Source: Laburnicola sp. R22_1 (lineage: Eukaryota; Ascomycota; Dothideomycetes; Pleosporales; Didymosphaeriaceae). Taken from it: a stretch of 64,000 nt of DNA. Below the pieces are notes generated by a model. That model was not told the DNA's origin. It made no database searches and worked only from the letters and a program-made list of their open reading frames with translations. This document shows, piece by piece, positions 50,001-61,044 of this stretch; the stretch's first letter is position 1; every line of letters begins with the position of its first letter. The stretch covers positions 930,001-994,000 of the forward strand of contig JACONQ010000012.1 in the NCBI GenBank assembly GCA_014281115.1. The letters run 5' to 3'. Both the position numbers and the translations under genes were made by a program.

Positions 50001-51440
50001 CTACCTGGCTAGAGTGTATTATAGGTCTTTAGGCTTAACTATAAATTATAGTCTAAAGTAACCTATCTTACAAATCTTCTTTATTCTAATCTTTATTGCA
50101 AAGCGATCTTGTCTGCAGGCTATTAGCTTTATAACGTTCTATTTTATTAGTTAATAGTAGAATTATGCTTCCTAAGCTAATTGTATATAATTAATATATC
50201 CTCTTCTCTAAGATCTATAATATTAATTTGTTGTTAGTCCTCTAATTTAGCGAGCTCTAGTAATACCTCCTTCTAGGTCTTAAGGCGTATTACGCTATTT
50301 CTATATTCTAGTAGTGTGTAGTCTACAAGCACAACCTTTACTAGTTATAGCTTATTCTAATAGGATATATTATATTATTCTACTACCTATAGCAATATAA
50401 AGGTCCACTTAGCGCTACTATTTATAAGCATACTAATCTTATGCTTATACTAGTATATCTACCTTTAGACGTATTTTCGCATTATAGTATACCTTATAAC
50501 GGGTCGTCCCTTTGCTCTTACTAGCGTGACCCTATTACTAGGAGCTTCCTAGTTGTTTGTTAGGTTTAGGCCCCTTGGGAACTATTCTACGCCCTATTTA
50601 GTGTTAAGGTGTATTTAACACTAGTCTTTATAATACTCTATCTATAACATAGTTATATATTATTACCACTGCAGTACCTTATTAAGGGCTTTGTTAAGTG
50701 GAAAGCATCCTGCTAATTCCTTTATTCTCTAATAATATTAATAGTTATCTTTGTCACACTTTATCTAAGGTTTATCTAAATAAGAGTCTATATCTATATC
50801 TTAATACTATTATTTATAATAGTTCTATGCGTCTTCTACGCGCTAGTCTTCTTTCTTATCTATGTTACTATTTTAGTGCTTTTAGCAATTCTATACCTAA
50901 TACTCCTAAGGCTTTAGGTGCCTATATCTTAGTTAATGCTTACTAGTTAACGCTTGCTCCTACTCGTAGGCATACTTTAAGCATTATCTTTTATTATAGT
51001 CTATTTATTCTAGTAAATTATTATATTCTTCTTTATATTTAACTTTATAATCCTCTTGTTTACAAAGTGTTTTATCTGTATCTCCATCTTCTAGTCCTAC
51101 TAACTACTATTCTATTATATGCTTATGCGTTCTATAGGTTTTATAGGTATTGTTATAGTATTAATACTATCCTAGTAGCTTATGCTAGTCCTTCTAATCC
51201 TGTTAATAGTGAATATGGCAAGGATTCTTATTCTTTCTATAGGCTAGTCACGTTTCGCATTCTTTTGTTGTAATTAGGAAGTAGTCTAGATTATTAGATT
51301 GTTAAACTATAATCTCTTAGTCTTCTTTATAGTTTTTATAATATTTATTATTAACTACTATCTTACACTCTATCTAGTTAAGAGTCGGGTGCTCCTTGTC
51401 TAGACCTGGCAAGGTTATTTCTCTATAGGACCTAATTATT
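47060..51440 (-). pseudogene. Gypsy E pol: protease, RT, RNase H, integrase
   Basis: Minus strand. The RT catalytic box reads FCTAYLDNVLVYS near 49335-49295, where YLDD is expected, so only the second Asp is lost. Integrase is recognisable near 48010-47890 as LILVVVNQLTK followed by a stop and AYFIPI. Downstream integrase segments run to about 47500. RNase H lies between. I did not identify a clear chromodomain. The plus-strand open frames at 50698 and 51067 overlap this region and look fortuitous. Confidence 0.8.
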
Positions 51441-52420
51441 CCTACTTTAATAGCTCTAGCTCTACTAATCCTTTGCTCCTCTAAGTAATTTTGCTTAAAA
51501 TGGTCTTGTTTGCTATATGTTAGACATGCGCGATTATTATAGCGTCTCTATTTTTCTTCTTTTAATAGGCTGTTGTCCTTCCTTAGTCCTTTGGTTGGTT
51601 TCTTCTTCTATACAGATCCTTTCTTCTCCTAGACTCTGCTAGCTATAATAATATCTCTGTCCTTATTATAGTATCGCCTTGTCCTAGGTTCTTTCTTTAG
51701 CTTAGTAATTATCTTGGCTTTGCTATACTTCTTTTCCTATATTCTTTTATAAAGATAGTTGTTAATATGTACTATAATCTTAATTAACTTGCTTAGATTG
51801 TCTAGTTTATTATAGAATAATAACGCGTCCTTAACGCTGTCCTTTAGTCTATAATAGAAGGCTGCCTTTAACGCTGCGTTATCCTACTTAACTTTAAACT
51901 ATAGTTGCCTAAACTCTAAGGCATACTTGCTAACTAATATTATTTATTATAATTGTTAAATCTATTATTTAGGTTATTATTCCTTATTAACTTCTCTAAA
52001 TATAACTTATATCTATTTTTTAAAGTCCTGCCACGTCTTAAATATAAGCTTAGTTTTGTCCTACATCTTACTAATCTTATCTTTAGTAATAAAGTTATCT
52101 ACTAACAGTTAAAGCTATTTAGTTACCCTCTTCTTTAGGTGTATACTGGCTGTAAGAACCTTATCTTATTCTGTAGGAAATAAAGCTAAATTGTACTAAC
52201 AGTACAACTCTATATTAGTAAGGAACTTTTCTAGTTCTTTTTCTCTACTATACTTTTTTACAGATAGTTAAATAGTCTTCCCTAATTCTGCTGCCTATTA
52301 TGCTGTAATAGCTGCTAGAAGCTCTAACACCTATGCTTCTAACTATTAAATCTAGTTAGCCTATGCTACTATTACGCTAGTTGTATTTATAATTAGTCCA
52401 CTAGTGCTACTACTAGTAGA
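51441..52420 (-). pseudogene. Gypsy E gag with zinc knuckle
   Basis: The knuckle remnant at about 51520-51475 reads CLTYSKQDHFKQNY; with both Tyr derived from Cys it fits CX2CX4HX4C. Upstream (52400-51550) is the capsid-like region with frequent RIP stops. I could not fix the start codon. Confidence 0.7.
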
Positions 52421-52516
52421 TATTGCTACTAAGCTACTACTAGAAGTTACTTAAGCACTTGCTAGCGTTGTTATAGTATATTAACTATTTTCTTAAAATC
52501 TATTAGGTAGTTAAAG

Positions 52517-52996
52517 TATTAATATAGGGTCACGTACCTTGTTCTAATTTAGGTTAGAGGAGGTAAGGTAAACTTAGAGGTGTCTACATTAGAGGCTTTA
52601 GGAGAAAGTAAGTAAGATATTAATAGTCTTGTGTAAGGCTCTTCTAATTCTAAATAAGATAGAATAACTAGTACTAATCTATATAGGAGATAGTACTATA
52701 AGAGAATTAACTATAAAGATTTAAAACTAAGGAGATCTCCTAGATTTATATAGTTCTAATTTTCACTCATCTATCCTATCCTATTGTCGTCCTCCCCTTA
52801 ATCTAATGGGATATTGTCTTCTTGGCGGGATAGTTGTCCTCTAGCTCCTATACCTAATTAGGCCGACTTAGCGAGATGCCAGTTACGTAACTAAATTACC
52901 TGTACCCCACTACTAACTCTATGCTAAGTGGCCGCCTGTTTGTTAGCGTTACTACCTAACTACTACAGAGTCACTCCTCTGTTCCTGTTATTAACA
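52517..52996 (-). repeat. 5' LTR of Gypsy E
   Basis: 480 bp; minus-strand start TGTTAATAACAGGAACAG. The matching CTATA follows at 52997. Fewer TA changes than in the left LTR. Confidence 0.93.
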
Positions 52997-53021
52997 CTAT
53001 ACGTAGATTTAATTAACACTA

Positions 53022-53228
53022 TATACTGTAAGGGATCACTCAAGGTATCAAAGGTTAAAATCAAGAAGTTAATTTTACTAAGATATCGAGGTGGCGTATA
53101 AAGACTGTTAACAGCTGCCTTATATACCCACACGTAGCCGAGGCGCTAATGCCTAATCGGGTAAGGTTCCGGGGCTCGGCGGAACCTTCCGCCGGGCGCG
53201 CCGCACCTCAGGAATCCCTAACATATAC
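53022..53228. mobile_element. Solo LTR S1, GC-rich, TSD TATAC
   Basis: 197 bp (53027-53223), TGTAAGGGAT...ATCCCTAACA, flanked by TATAC at 53022-53026 and 53224-53228. It contains a GC-rich hairpin (GGTTCCGGGG...GGCGGAACC). Its composition is unlike the neighbouring AT-rich DNA and shows no RIP. Strand is not determinable. Confidence 0.88.
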
Positions 53229-53280
53229 TAACAAAAGTGCTACTAAAAGCTAGGTAGTATATTATTATTATAGCTATTTA

Positions 53281-53427
53281 TTATATATATATGTTATTAA
53301 ATTATCTACCCAGAGGTAGAATAACAAAGGCTTTTATTTTAAAAATATAAGAAAAAAAGTAGAGTCTCCTACTTAGTAATTAAAAATAGTATAATAAGGT
53401 AATTATACAAAAGCATTATATGTATAT
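53281..53427 (-). mobile_element. SINE-like element Y copy 3 (minus)
   Basis: 123 bp (53293-53415), absent from the W copy at 63.2 kb. Flanks TTATATATATAT (53281-53292) and TTATATGTATAT (53416-53427) are a 12-bp duplication with one mismatch. Confidence 0.68.
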
Positions 53428-53812
53428 TTTAATAATATATAGCTATTACACTTAAGAAAATTAAAAAGTACTAGAAAAGTATTAAGTTCCCTATTAAAAA
53501 AACTCTTATTTTACTACTTTATTAAGAAAAAAATTATACGCTTCTAGTTTACTACACTAGCTACTCCTTAAAGGGTAATAGAGACTTTTTTAGTTAGAAT
53601 ATTTAAAGGTATTCTTTATAACACTTTACTCCTACTATAAAATAAATACTAATAGTTTTAAATTCTAATATTAATATTATTAATATCAAATAAGTTACTA
53701 TATAAGCTAAGAATATATAGCTAGTAAATAGGTACTATAAAAAGTATATAGATACTAGATAAATAGTTAGCCGCTTAGTTAGGTTTAATATATATATTTA
53801 ACACTAAAGCTA

Positions 53813-53986
53813 TGCTTTGTTAGGGAGCTGAGTAGCGGGCTCATAGTTGATTGTCAAAATCTACCGTGCTCTTCCCTAATAAGGGCTCGAAAAGTCACTA
53901 TATACGTGTGCCAAGGCTCGCTAAGGCGCTAGCCGAGGTATCCCCGGGGATTCGCCGAAGTACCTCCGTGATTCCATAACATGCTT
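53813..53986. mobile_element. Solo LTR S2, GC-rich, TSD TGCTT
   Basis: 164 bp (53818-53981), TGTTAGGGAG...ATTCCATAACA, flanked by TGCTT at 53813-53817 and 53982-53986; it is absent from the W copy at 62.8 kb. No RIP signs. The ends resemble those of S1 (TGTTAGGGA/TCCNTAACA), so the two may be related families. Confidence 0.9.
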
Positions 53987-54150
53987 CTATTATAATAAGT
54001 AAATATTATAATTACTACTAAAATAATAAGGATATTTTTTATAGTAATATACTATAAAAATTATATATAGCTAATAAACAATATAATTAATTAAACTTAA
54101 TATAACTTAGTTTATACAATTTTAACATAGCCTATAGGCTATATATAGTG

Positions 54151-54435
54151 GGGTAACACGAAAAAAGAGTAATAATTCTTTGTACCTTTTTTAAGCGCTT
54201 ATAACGTGCTTATTTTATATTAAAACAATTATATTATTTAAATATTCTTTAGAGCAAATAGTAAAGTTTTAGGTTTATAGCTTACGTAATTATAAATAGT
54301 TAGTATAATAAAGATACATACCTCTAAACATAGAGAATCTTTAATGCTAGATTGTAAATTTATATAGCTTTTTTTTAGCGTATAGAATTTTATTATATTT
54401 TATAATTAGTTAAATATATAGATATTCTAGGGGTA
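54151..54435. other. No feature recognised
   Basis: AT-rich sequence between the W repeat and an X fragment; no motif or repeat seen. Confidence 0.4.
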
Positions 54436-54606
54436 TTAAAGATCTTTGTTGTGTGGAGATTCTAACTAAGGTTAAGTCCGCACTATATACAGAGAGGAGT
54501 AAAATAGGAGGCACTAAAACCTAGTACCTAGCACATAGTAGTAGTAATAAAATCTATATAAAATAATAATAATTTTATTATTAACTTTCTGCACAGCGGT
54601 ATTAGC
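54436..54606 (+). mobile_element. Element X fragment (5' 170 bp)
   Basis: Starts TTAAAGATCTTTGTTGTGT, matching the X1 5' end, and stops near ACAGCGGTATTAGCGA. Confidence 0.75.
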
Positions 54607-54929
54607 GATGGTATACTCTAGGGGTATAGTAATTATTATTATAGCTTTCCTCCTAATATATATTTTAAAATTAGATCTTCTAGATCTTCTATTTTTAACT
54701 TTAAAATTATTATTTCTTAGTTTTATAAGCTAGAAAGAGCGCTATTCTAAAGTTAAAGAATAGAAGATTAGTATTATATACTAAAGTCTATAAAAGGTTA
54801 GAATTTTTAATATAAAAGTTAAAGGTTACTATGTTTAGATTCTTAAATCCATATAGCTTTCTAGTTACACAATCCTATAATCTAAAAATTTTAATATAGG
54901 ATTATAATTTACTATATCTAAGCATATTA
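54607..54929. other. No feature recognised
   Basis: AT-rich; AGATCTTCTAGATCTTCTA repeats locally near 54674. No gene signal. Confidence 0.4.
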
Positions 54930-55386
54930 CTTTCCTAGGATTAATTTGTAATATTACGTGATTCTGGGCTAGCTATTTAACTAACTACTATATTACATAA
55001 TTAATAATTTCTTTAATAATATTTTTTGCTATAATAATAATAATAATTATAATAGCAACTAACCTAACTATTTTATCTAACTCTTTCTCTATAGTAGATC
55101 TTTCCTCGTAACTAGTAAGCTGTATACTGCTACCTAGGATCTCGCTGCGACTACCTATCTCTCCTATGCTTCTACTCCTACTACTTACCTTTACTCTTAT
55201 TGCTTGCAGTCTCTTATCTTAATAGTAGTCTAGATAATTACTACTACCTTAATAAGCTTCTTATACTACTACTATGTCTTTAGTGTCTTATATATTATAA
55301 TATATTCTTTCTCCTCTTTGCTCTAGTTGTTGCCCTTATAGTCCTTATTACCTTTATTTTTAGTTATATTTTTAACCTTCTACAGT

Positions 55387-56548
55387 ATAATTTCTATATA
55401 TGGCATTAAATTAACTATCTAGGGATAGCAGAACAAAGGCTTTTATCTTAAATAATATAATAAAAAAAGCAGAGCCCCCTACTTAGTAATTAAAAAGAGC
55501 GTAAAAAAGATAGTAATTACAAAAAAAGCGCGTTTAAACTACTAAGCAAGCTTAGTAGTCTTAGCGCGCATAGCTCCTATATATAAAGTTTTTGCAAAGA
55601 GGCTACTTAGAACTTTAGGGAAGGGATAAAACTTTAGCGCAGCTATGCTGCAGTTATCTATCCTTTCTTTACTATTCTAAGTTGTAAACTACTATCTAGA
55701 TTATTATAAATAATATAAGTTAATATATTAATAGGTATATACTACTTTATAAGTAGGATAAGGGTAATATATACTAAATATACGTTTGTTGCTCTATTAC
55801 TATATTAAGATTGTCCTTAATAAATCTCCTACAATCTCTCTACGCCCTACTATCCTTCTAGGCATTAATATTATTCCTAAATAAGTACTTACTATTACTA
55901 AAAAGTACACGCTAAAGATGCGCGCCGCTGCTATTAAAGTAACTACGCTAGAGTTCTATTCTATCTAGATGCTTATCTAGCATAAGGGGTAGGTATACTT
56001 AATTATCTATAAGGTAGTTCTAGTATACTAGTTAGGTTAGTAGCTTATCTAGTTTGCAAAGGACTACAAGATTAAATTTTCGCTTTACTAGATATAATTG
56101 CTTCTTATTAGTAATAGAATCTAATAGGGGACGTAAAGGAAAGATAATAAGATATTTATTAATAAGCTACAAGCTAGTAAGAGCGTTATATAGATTTATA
56201 AGATTCTTCTAGCTATTATGACTATTATTACTATTAAGTTAGCTTATTTAAGCAAGTACGCTGCGTAGCAGCGCAAGTAAGAATAACTAACAATAGTAGT
56301 AGCAATAAGCTAGGTATGCTATATATAGCGGAAGTGAACCTTATATAGATTAGAAGCTTATAAGATATAGATAGGGTGCGAGTAAGTTTAAACTATTGTT
56401 GTATTGTTAGATAGTGTTTAAGGTTAGTCTTTAATTAGAATTAGGTGCTATATATAGTATATAATAACTTTCTATCTTAATCTACTTTAACCTTAAACTA
56501 AAAAAAGGTTAAAAAAGGTGTTTAGCAAGCCGATAATAATTTCTATAT
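55387..56548 (+). mobile_element. Element N with 13-bp duplication, carrying a Y unit at one end
   Basis: ATAATTTCTATAT at 55387-55399 and 56536-56548 flanks a 1136-bp insert (55400-56535). Its left 150 bp is the Y sequence in reverse; the rest holds plus-strand coding remnants. This suggests the short Y copies are derivatives that share an end with N, as SINEs do with partner LINEs. No RT is seen. Confidence 0.72.
55800..56460 (+). pseudogene. Degenerate ORF V1 inside element N
   Basis: A plus-strand frame with RIP stops. The segment KVVLVY-stop-LG at 56011-56045 recurs in V2 at 59994 within otherwise diverged sequence, so a real protein motif is conserved. Further on comes a Gln-rich stretch near 56268-56310. 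I do not recognise the family. Confidence 0.4.
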
Positions 56549-57310
56549 AATACTATTATTGCGTTATAAAGGCTGCGTCTCTACTAATATCTAGGTACTA
56601 AAGAAGTGCTTTATACTCTAGAATTTAGAGGCATAAAGTGTAGCAAATTAGCCTAAAGATATTACTAATAGGGTACTCAAAGATAAGCTTCAGAGGCCTC
56701 TCTAATAATCCTTCTAGTTATATAAGGTTGCTAAATTTTTAAAAAGTATCTTTAACTTTCCCTAGCTAGTTATCTATACCCTAACTAAATTTAATAATAG
56801 CTATATTGCTATAGGTATTAGATTTAAACGCAATAGTAGATTACTAGAAAGTTATCACGTTGCCAGATATAATAGATAAAGAGATAAAGATTTAGTATCT
56901 TAGGCGTTCCTAATATTATAAAAGGTAGACTTTATATATTATGTGTATAGCAAACTATAGTTACGCTATTACTAGATTATAAGCGTAATAACTAAACTAT
57001 AGTTAAGCGTTCTATTACCTACACTACTCCTATAATTGTAACTTTGCATAGGTCTACTATAGCTCTCTAATAGTCTACTAGTTAAGAGATAATATATAAC
57101 TTAGTTATGCTAGATAGTAAACTATCTATTAACTACTATTAATAATACTACTATAAAGAAAGTTAATAATAAATTATTATTATTTTGTGTATATTTTGTT
57201 ACTACTACTATGTGCTAGGTACTAGGTTTTAGTATCTCCTATTTTATTTCTCTCTATGTATGGTGCAAACTTTACCTTGGTTAGAATCTTTACACGACGA
57301 AGATGTTTAA

Positions 57311-57513
57311 TAACTATACACGTAGAAAGTTATTAAGTTCTACTTTATAAAACTAATAGTTCTTTATCTAAACTTATATAAGAATACGTAATTAATAAGA
57401 TAAAGAGAACTCTAAAGTCTAGACTTTCTAGACTATCTGTTTGCGTCTAATCTTAAACTGGATAACGAGCTAAAAGATAAGTAACTACTTATTACAATAC
57501 TATATAATCTACA
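57311..57513 (+). repeat. LTR of a second Gypsy A copy
   Basis: 203 bp matching 13818-14023. Its leader resumes at 60587-60664 after the V2 insertion, then the similarity to Gypsy A is lost. Confidence 0.8.
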
Positions 57514-57835
57514 GTATAGTTTTGTTTTTACGACTAAGGGGTTTCTAATAAAAATATTATAATAATAGCAGTTATTCCGCCTATTATTATTAACATAGAA
57601 AAGCGTTTTAAGGTAGTATTAATAAAAAGGAGTTAGCACGTTAGCCTAAGCTCGCTAAGCGAGCTTAGCGCGCCTACTCTAACTAAAAAAAATCTATATA
57701 CAAAATATAGCAAGGCTATATTGCTATACTAGTTTAGAGTAGGGGAAAGAACAAGAAGGTGCTAATTATAACTAATATCTCCCTCTTCTACTATTATTCC
57801 TAAAGATATTTCTAGAAGTAATAGCTATTATAGTA

Positions 57836-57896
57836 ACGTGGTTTACTAGCGAGTAACCCACACTAGTAAGCGCGCCACCTTTGCCAAGACCCCACC
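57836..57896 (+). repeat. Left terminal inverted repeat of P4
   Basis: About 61 bp; differs from the right repeat only at a few positions in the outer third. Confidence 0.92.
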
Positions 57897-57932
57897 ATTA
57901 CTAACAATACCATCATAATACAACCACCTACC

Positions 57933-59630
57933 ATGTCTTCTAAGCCATCTAATAAAGCTTAGTTACTTATTGCTATTAGAGCTATTAAACAAGACCTAAA
58001 TCTTACAGAGCGAGTAGTAGTAGGGCTGTATAACGTTAATTGCAGAACGCTTAATCGAAGACGCAACAGAATGACTGCACGACGCGATAACCCACCTAAA
58101 TTAAAGAATTTTACTCTCCTTAAGGAGTAGGCGCTTGTTAATTGTATAATTAAGCTGGACACGCGTGGATTCCCTCTTACGAAGCTTATAATCCGCACAA
58201 TGGCCGATTTACTATGTTTATAGAGAGGAAAGCCACCTATTAGCATTAACTAGACAGATAGGTTTATTAAGCGCAGACGTGAAGTTAAAACGCGTTAGTC
58301 TTAGTTATACAATAACTAGAGGGCATAATAGGAAGATCCTAAGATTATAAACGCGTGGTTTAAGCTTATAGAGGGCATTAAAGTTAAGTACGGCATTACG
58401 GATAAGGATACCTATAACTTTAATAAATTAGGCTTCCTAATAGGGGTTATAGGGTCTTAGCTTGTGGTTACAGCATTAGAGAGGCGTGCGAAACCCAAAT
58501 TAATACAGCCAGGCGACCGCTAGTGGATTATAGTAATCCAGGGTATCTGCGCTGCTAGATGGGCAATCCCTCCCTTTATTATCTACGCTGGCAAGCGTCA
58601 TATCTCTACCTAGTACAAAGACGCGTTAATTCCTGGCGATTAGGTAATTGCTGTTAGCGAGAACAGCTAGATAAACAACAAGCTTAGTATTGCGTAGTTA
58701 AAATACTTTAACGCGTATACAAAGGGACGCGCTAAAGGAACCTATTAGCTGCTAGTTATTAACGGCTATAAGAGCTATAACTTAATTAAGTTCTAGGATT
58801 ACTATAAGGAACATAAGATTATTACTCTCTGTATGCCGCTATATTTGTTACACCTGCTGCAGCTATTAGATGTGGGCTGTTTCTTCCTACTAAAAAAGGC
58901 ATATAGTCCTGAGATCTCGGGCTTGGCGCGTTGGCTGATAACCCACATCACAAAAATCGAGTTTCTCCTAGCCTTTGAAATCGCGTTTTTGAAGGTTTTT
59001 TCTGCAGAGACAATTAAGGGTGGTTTTTGCGGTGCTGGGCTAGTCCTATTAAATTCAGAGGAGGTGTTGCAGCACCTTAACATCTGTATCTGTACACCTA
59101 GTCTGCCTATTAAAGAGTCTACCACCTAGGAGTCTAAAACACTAAGTAACCTACGCGAATTTAAGGCGCAATTAACACTGGTTCGCAAGAGAATTAGAGA
59201 TTACTTTGATTTATCACTAACTTTAACTATGCAGGTACTTAAGAAGCTTAAAAAAGGCGCTCTAAGTGTAATGCATAGTTAGGTACTAGTGTTGGATAAA
59301 ATTGTAGGCCTTCGCTAGACAATTAAGGAGACTACAAGGCGAAAATCGCGTAAAAAGAGGTATATCCAGCATTAGGGATCACTTACAGTAGCAGAGGGAT
59401 CTTAGCTAGCCACTCCTAAGGACGCTGATGGATAGAAGAAGGGTAAATAGTTGCTAGGTACTAGTTGCGCTGCAATAGAGCTATTAACTTAACGGCGTTG
59501 TGGCATCTGTAGGCAACCTAGACACAATGCGTAAACCTGCCAGGGAGTTAAAGAGGAAGAATCTAAATTAGATGCATTAACTTAGTATATATTTTTAAGT
59601 AGTGTTGCGACGCAGTCTAATAATAAATAA
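57933..59630 (+). pseudogene. pogo-family transposase with C-terminal zinc knuckle (P4), 565 codons with stops
   Basis: ATG at 57933 (MSSKPSNKA), one constant frame to TAA 59628-59630. Psq-type HTH (VVVGLYNVNCRTLNRR), CENP-B-type HTH with KLDTRGFPL, DDE domain, C-terminal knuckle CGICRQPRHNA-stop-TC. The first catalytic Asp is Asn in YNFNKLGFLIG and the second is Asn in LLVINGYKS; the third is kept in LQLLDVGCF. An uninterrupted stretch spans 58833-59129. The start-to-stop length is nearly equal to P3, which supports these boundaries. The element ends lie 97 and 69 bp outside the gene. Confidence 0.88.
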
Positions 59631-59638
59631 AATGGTTT

Positions 59639-59699
59639 GGTGGGGTCTTGGCAAAGGTGGCGCGCTTACTAGTGTGAGTCACTTGCTGGTGAACCACGT
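59639..59699 (-). repeat. Right terminal inverted repeat of P4
   Basis: Complement of 57836-57896; ends ...GAACCACGT before the TA duplication. Confidence 0.92.
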
Positions 59700-59819
59700 T
59701 AGTAGGTTTATACTACTTATAAGATATATACTAGATAGAAGTTATATACTACAAATATACTAACACTCTATCTTTATATTAAAGTTAATCTTAAAAAGAC
59801 TTTTATTGCTATCTCTATT

Positions 59820-60330
59820 ACTCTATTTCCTACTATCTTCTTAGGTCCTAGTGCTAATGCTAATGCTAATGCTATTACCGCCTAAAGGTACGCTTTAACA
59901 ATCTATTTACTTAAAGTTATTAGATTTATACTAGAATACTACTCTATTTAAAGTATTATTAATAGGAAGTAGAAGGTATACTTTACCCTATATAAGGTAG
60001 TTCTAGTATACTAGTTAGGCTAGTAATAGATTAGTAACTTAAGGCGCAAAATTTATATAAAGTTTCTACTATAATTTCTTATATTACTACTAGTTAGAAA
60101 GATGGTAATAGAGGGTAGTATAATTAAAGGAAAAGAGAAGAAGATATTAATTAGTAAGTTACTAGGGAAGGAGAGTGTTGCGTAGATATATTAGATTCTT
60201 ATAGTTATTATAGCATTAGATAAGCGTAATGCGTAAGCGGCGTAATTGCTAATAATAGTGATAATAGAGCTTAGTTTACTATATACACTTTAAGTAAATT
60301 TAGTAAGTATTAAAGCGCTTATAAATAGTA
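59820..60330 (+). pseudogene. Degenerate ORF V2
   Basis: Plus-strand frame with KVVLVY-stop-LG at 59994-60020 as in V1. It includes a GCTAAT triplicate at 59853-59870. Family unknown. Confidence 0.35.
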
Positions 60331-60349
60331 GGGCATGTTCGTAGTTTAT

Positions 60350-60440
60350 AAACTATTATTATAAACTATTATTATAAACTATTATTATAAACTATTACTA
60401 GAAACTATTATTATAAACTATTACTATAAACTATTATTAT
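60350..60440 (+). repeat. 13-bp minisatellite, seven units
   Basis: Seven units of AAACTATTATTAT with single-base variants (AAACTATTACTAG, AAACTATTACTAT). Confidence 0.93.
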
Positions 60441-60586
60441 AATAGCCGAGACTAGGAGCAGACTATATTTTTAGGCGCTGTACTAGGGCGGCCTTTTTAT
60501 CCCAACTTATATAGGCTTATATTAAAAAGATGGGGTTAAAAAGAATAATTAATACTAAATAAAGAATGCGACTAAATATATAGTAT

Positions 60587-60670
60587 TAACTATATAATAA
60601 ATAGTAAATATTACTATAAAACAAAAGCTTAATAAGGTAAAATTACTTTTTAGCTTTATATTTTAATCCA
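60587..60670 (+). repeat. Gypsy A2 leader fragment
   Basis: Matches 14027-14106 (for example AGTAAATATTACTATAAAAC). The element is lost beyond this point. Confidence 0.75.
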
Positions 60671-61044
60671 CTCCTATAATGCTTATTAGTATATATTAAC
60701 TATACTTATAGTATTTTTAACTATTGCTATAATAATAATATAGTTTTATATAGCTTTATATAGAGGAAAAATTAAAACCTCTTAATAGGTTACTAGTTAA
60801 ACTAGTCCTCATATAAGGAAAAATTACTTCTTAGTATATACCCTTTTTAAATCTCTATTTAAATATTTATTCTATTAGCGTCCTAATACAGAATAATAAT
60901 AGTAGATTAATTTATATAATAACTTAGTCTATTAGTTCACTAACGCAAAGTTATGTATAAATATTTAGAAGATAAAACTTTTAATAAGTCAAACTTCTAT
61001 ATTTATTCTATAACCTTTTAGGTTTATAGTTCTAGGCCTTTATT
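60671..61044. other. No feature recognised
   Basis: AT-rich; short runs such as ATAATAATAATATAG only. Confidence 0.4.

Larger units (their letters stand above)
45830..52996 (-). mobile_element. Gypsy E: complete Ty3/Gypsy element, TSD CTATA
   Basis: Two 480-bp LTRs (45830-46309, 52517-52996) and a perfect 5-bp duplication CTATA (45825-45829, 52997-53001). Minus-strand order: LTR, gag with zinc knuckle, protease, RT, RNase H, integrase, antisense-frame region, polypurine tract, LTR. Total 7167 bp. RIP stops throughout. Confidence 0.93.
45734..53021 (+). mobile_element. SINE-like element Y copy 4, split by Gypsy E
   Basis: 45734-45829 carries the Y core (TACTAAGTAGGGGGCTCTAC); after Gypsy E the end ATTTAATTAACACTATA is found at 53002-53021. 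Together about 120 bp, the length of the other Y copies. TATACTAA recurs on both sides (45726-45733 and 53224-53231) as the likely duplication. Confidence 0.62.
53229..54150 (+). repeat. Repeat W, main copy, holding Y3 and solo LTR S2
   Basis: Matches 62650-63310 in inverted orientation over most of its length, apart from the Y3 and S2 inserts. No coding frame recognised. It continues the fragment at 45600-45733. Confidence 0.75.
54930..57310 (-). mobile_element. Element X copy (minus), split by element N
   Basis: The X 3' half lies at 54930-55399 and the 5' half at 56536-57310 (5' end read as GATGTTTAA at the right). Removing N rebuilds a 1.25-kb X. The right end touches the Gypsy A2 LTR at 57311. 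Confidence 0.82.
57836..59699 (+). mobile_element. pogo-type DNA transposon P4 with 61-bp terminal inverted repeats
   Basis: The left end ACGTGGTTTACTAGCGAGTA and the right end complement agree over about 61 bp (shared inner part AGTAAGCGCGCCACCTTTGC). TA duplications lie at 57834-57835 and 59700-59701. 1864 bp. Confidence 0.94.
57510..60586 (+). mobile_element. Element V2 inserted behind the Gypsy A2 LTR, carrying pogo P4
   Basis: It lies between the A2 LTR and its leader; TACAGTAT (57510-57517) and TATAGTAT (60579-60586) are the likely duplication with one RIP change. Without P4 it is about 1.2 kb, similar to N, X and T2. It contains a perfect palindrome TAAGCTCGCT-A-AGCGAGCTTA at 57647-57667. 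Confidence 0.65.

Noticed and set aside
50698..51273. Plus-strand open frames at 50698-50946 and 51067-51273
   Set aside because: They overlap Gypsy E protease/RT on the other strand, have low-complexity Leu/Tyr/Ser content and do not match the antisense frame position found in the other elements.
57959..59125. Minus-strand open frames at 57959-58246 and 58802-59125
   Set aside because: Shadows of the P4 transposase, which keeps one frame for 565 codons on the plus strand.
60350..60440. Possible CRISPR-like array of 13-bp units
   Set aside because: Units are contiguous without spacers and the DNA is eukaryotic; it is a minisatellite.
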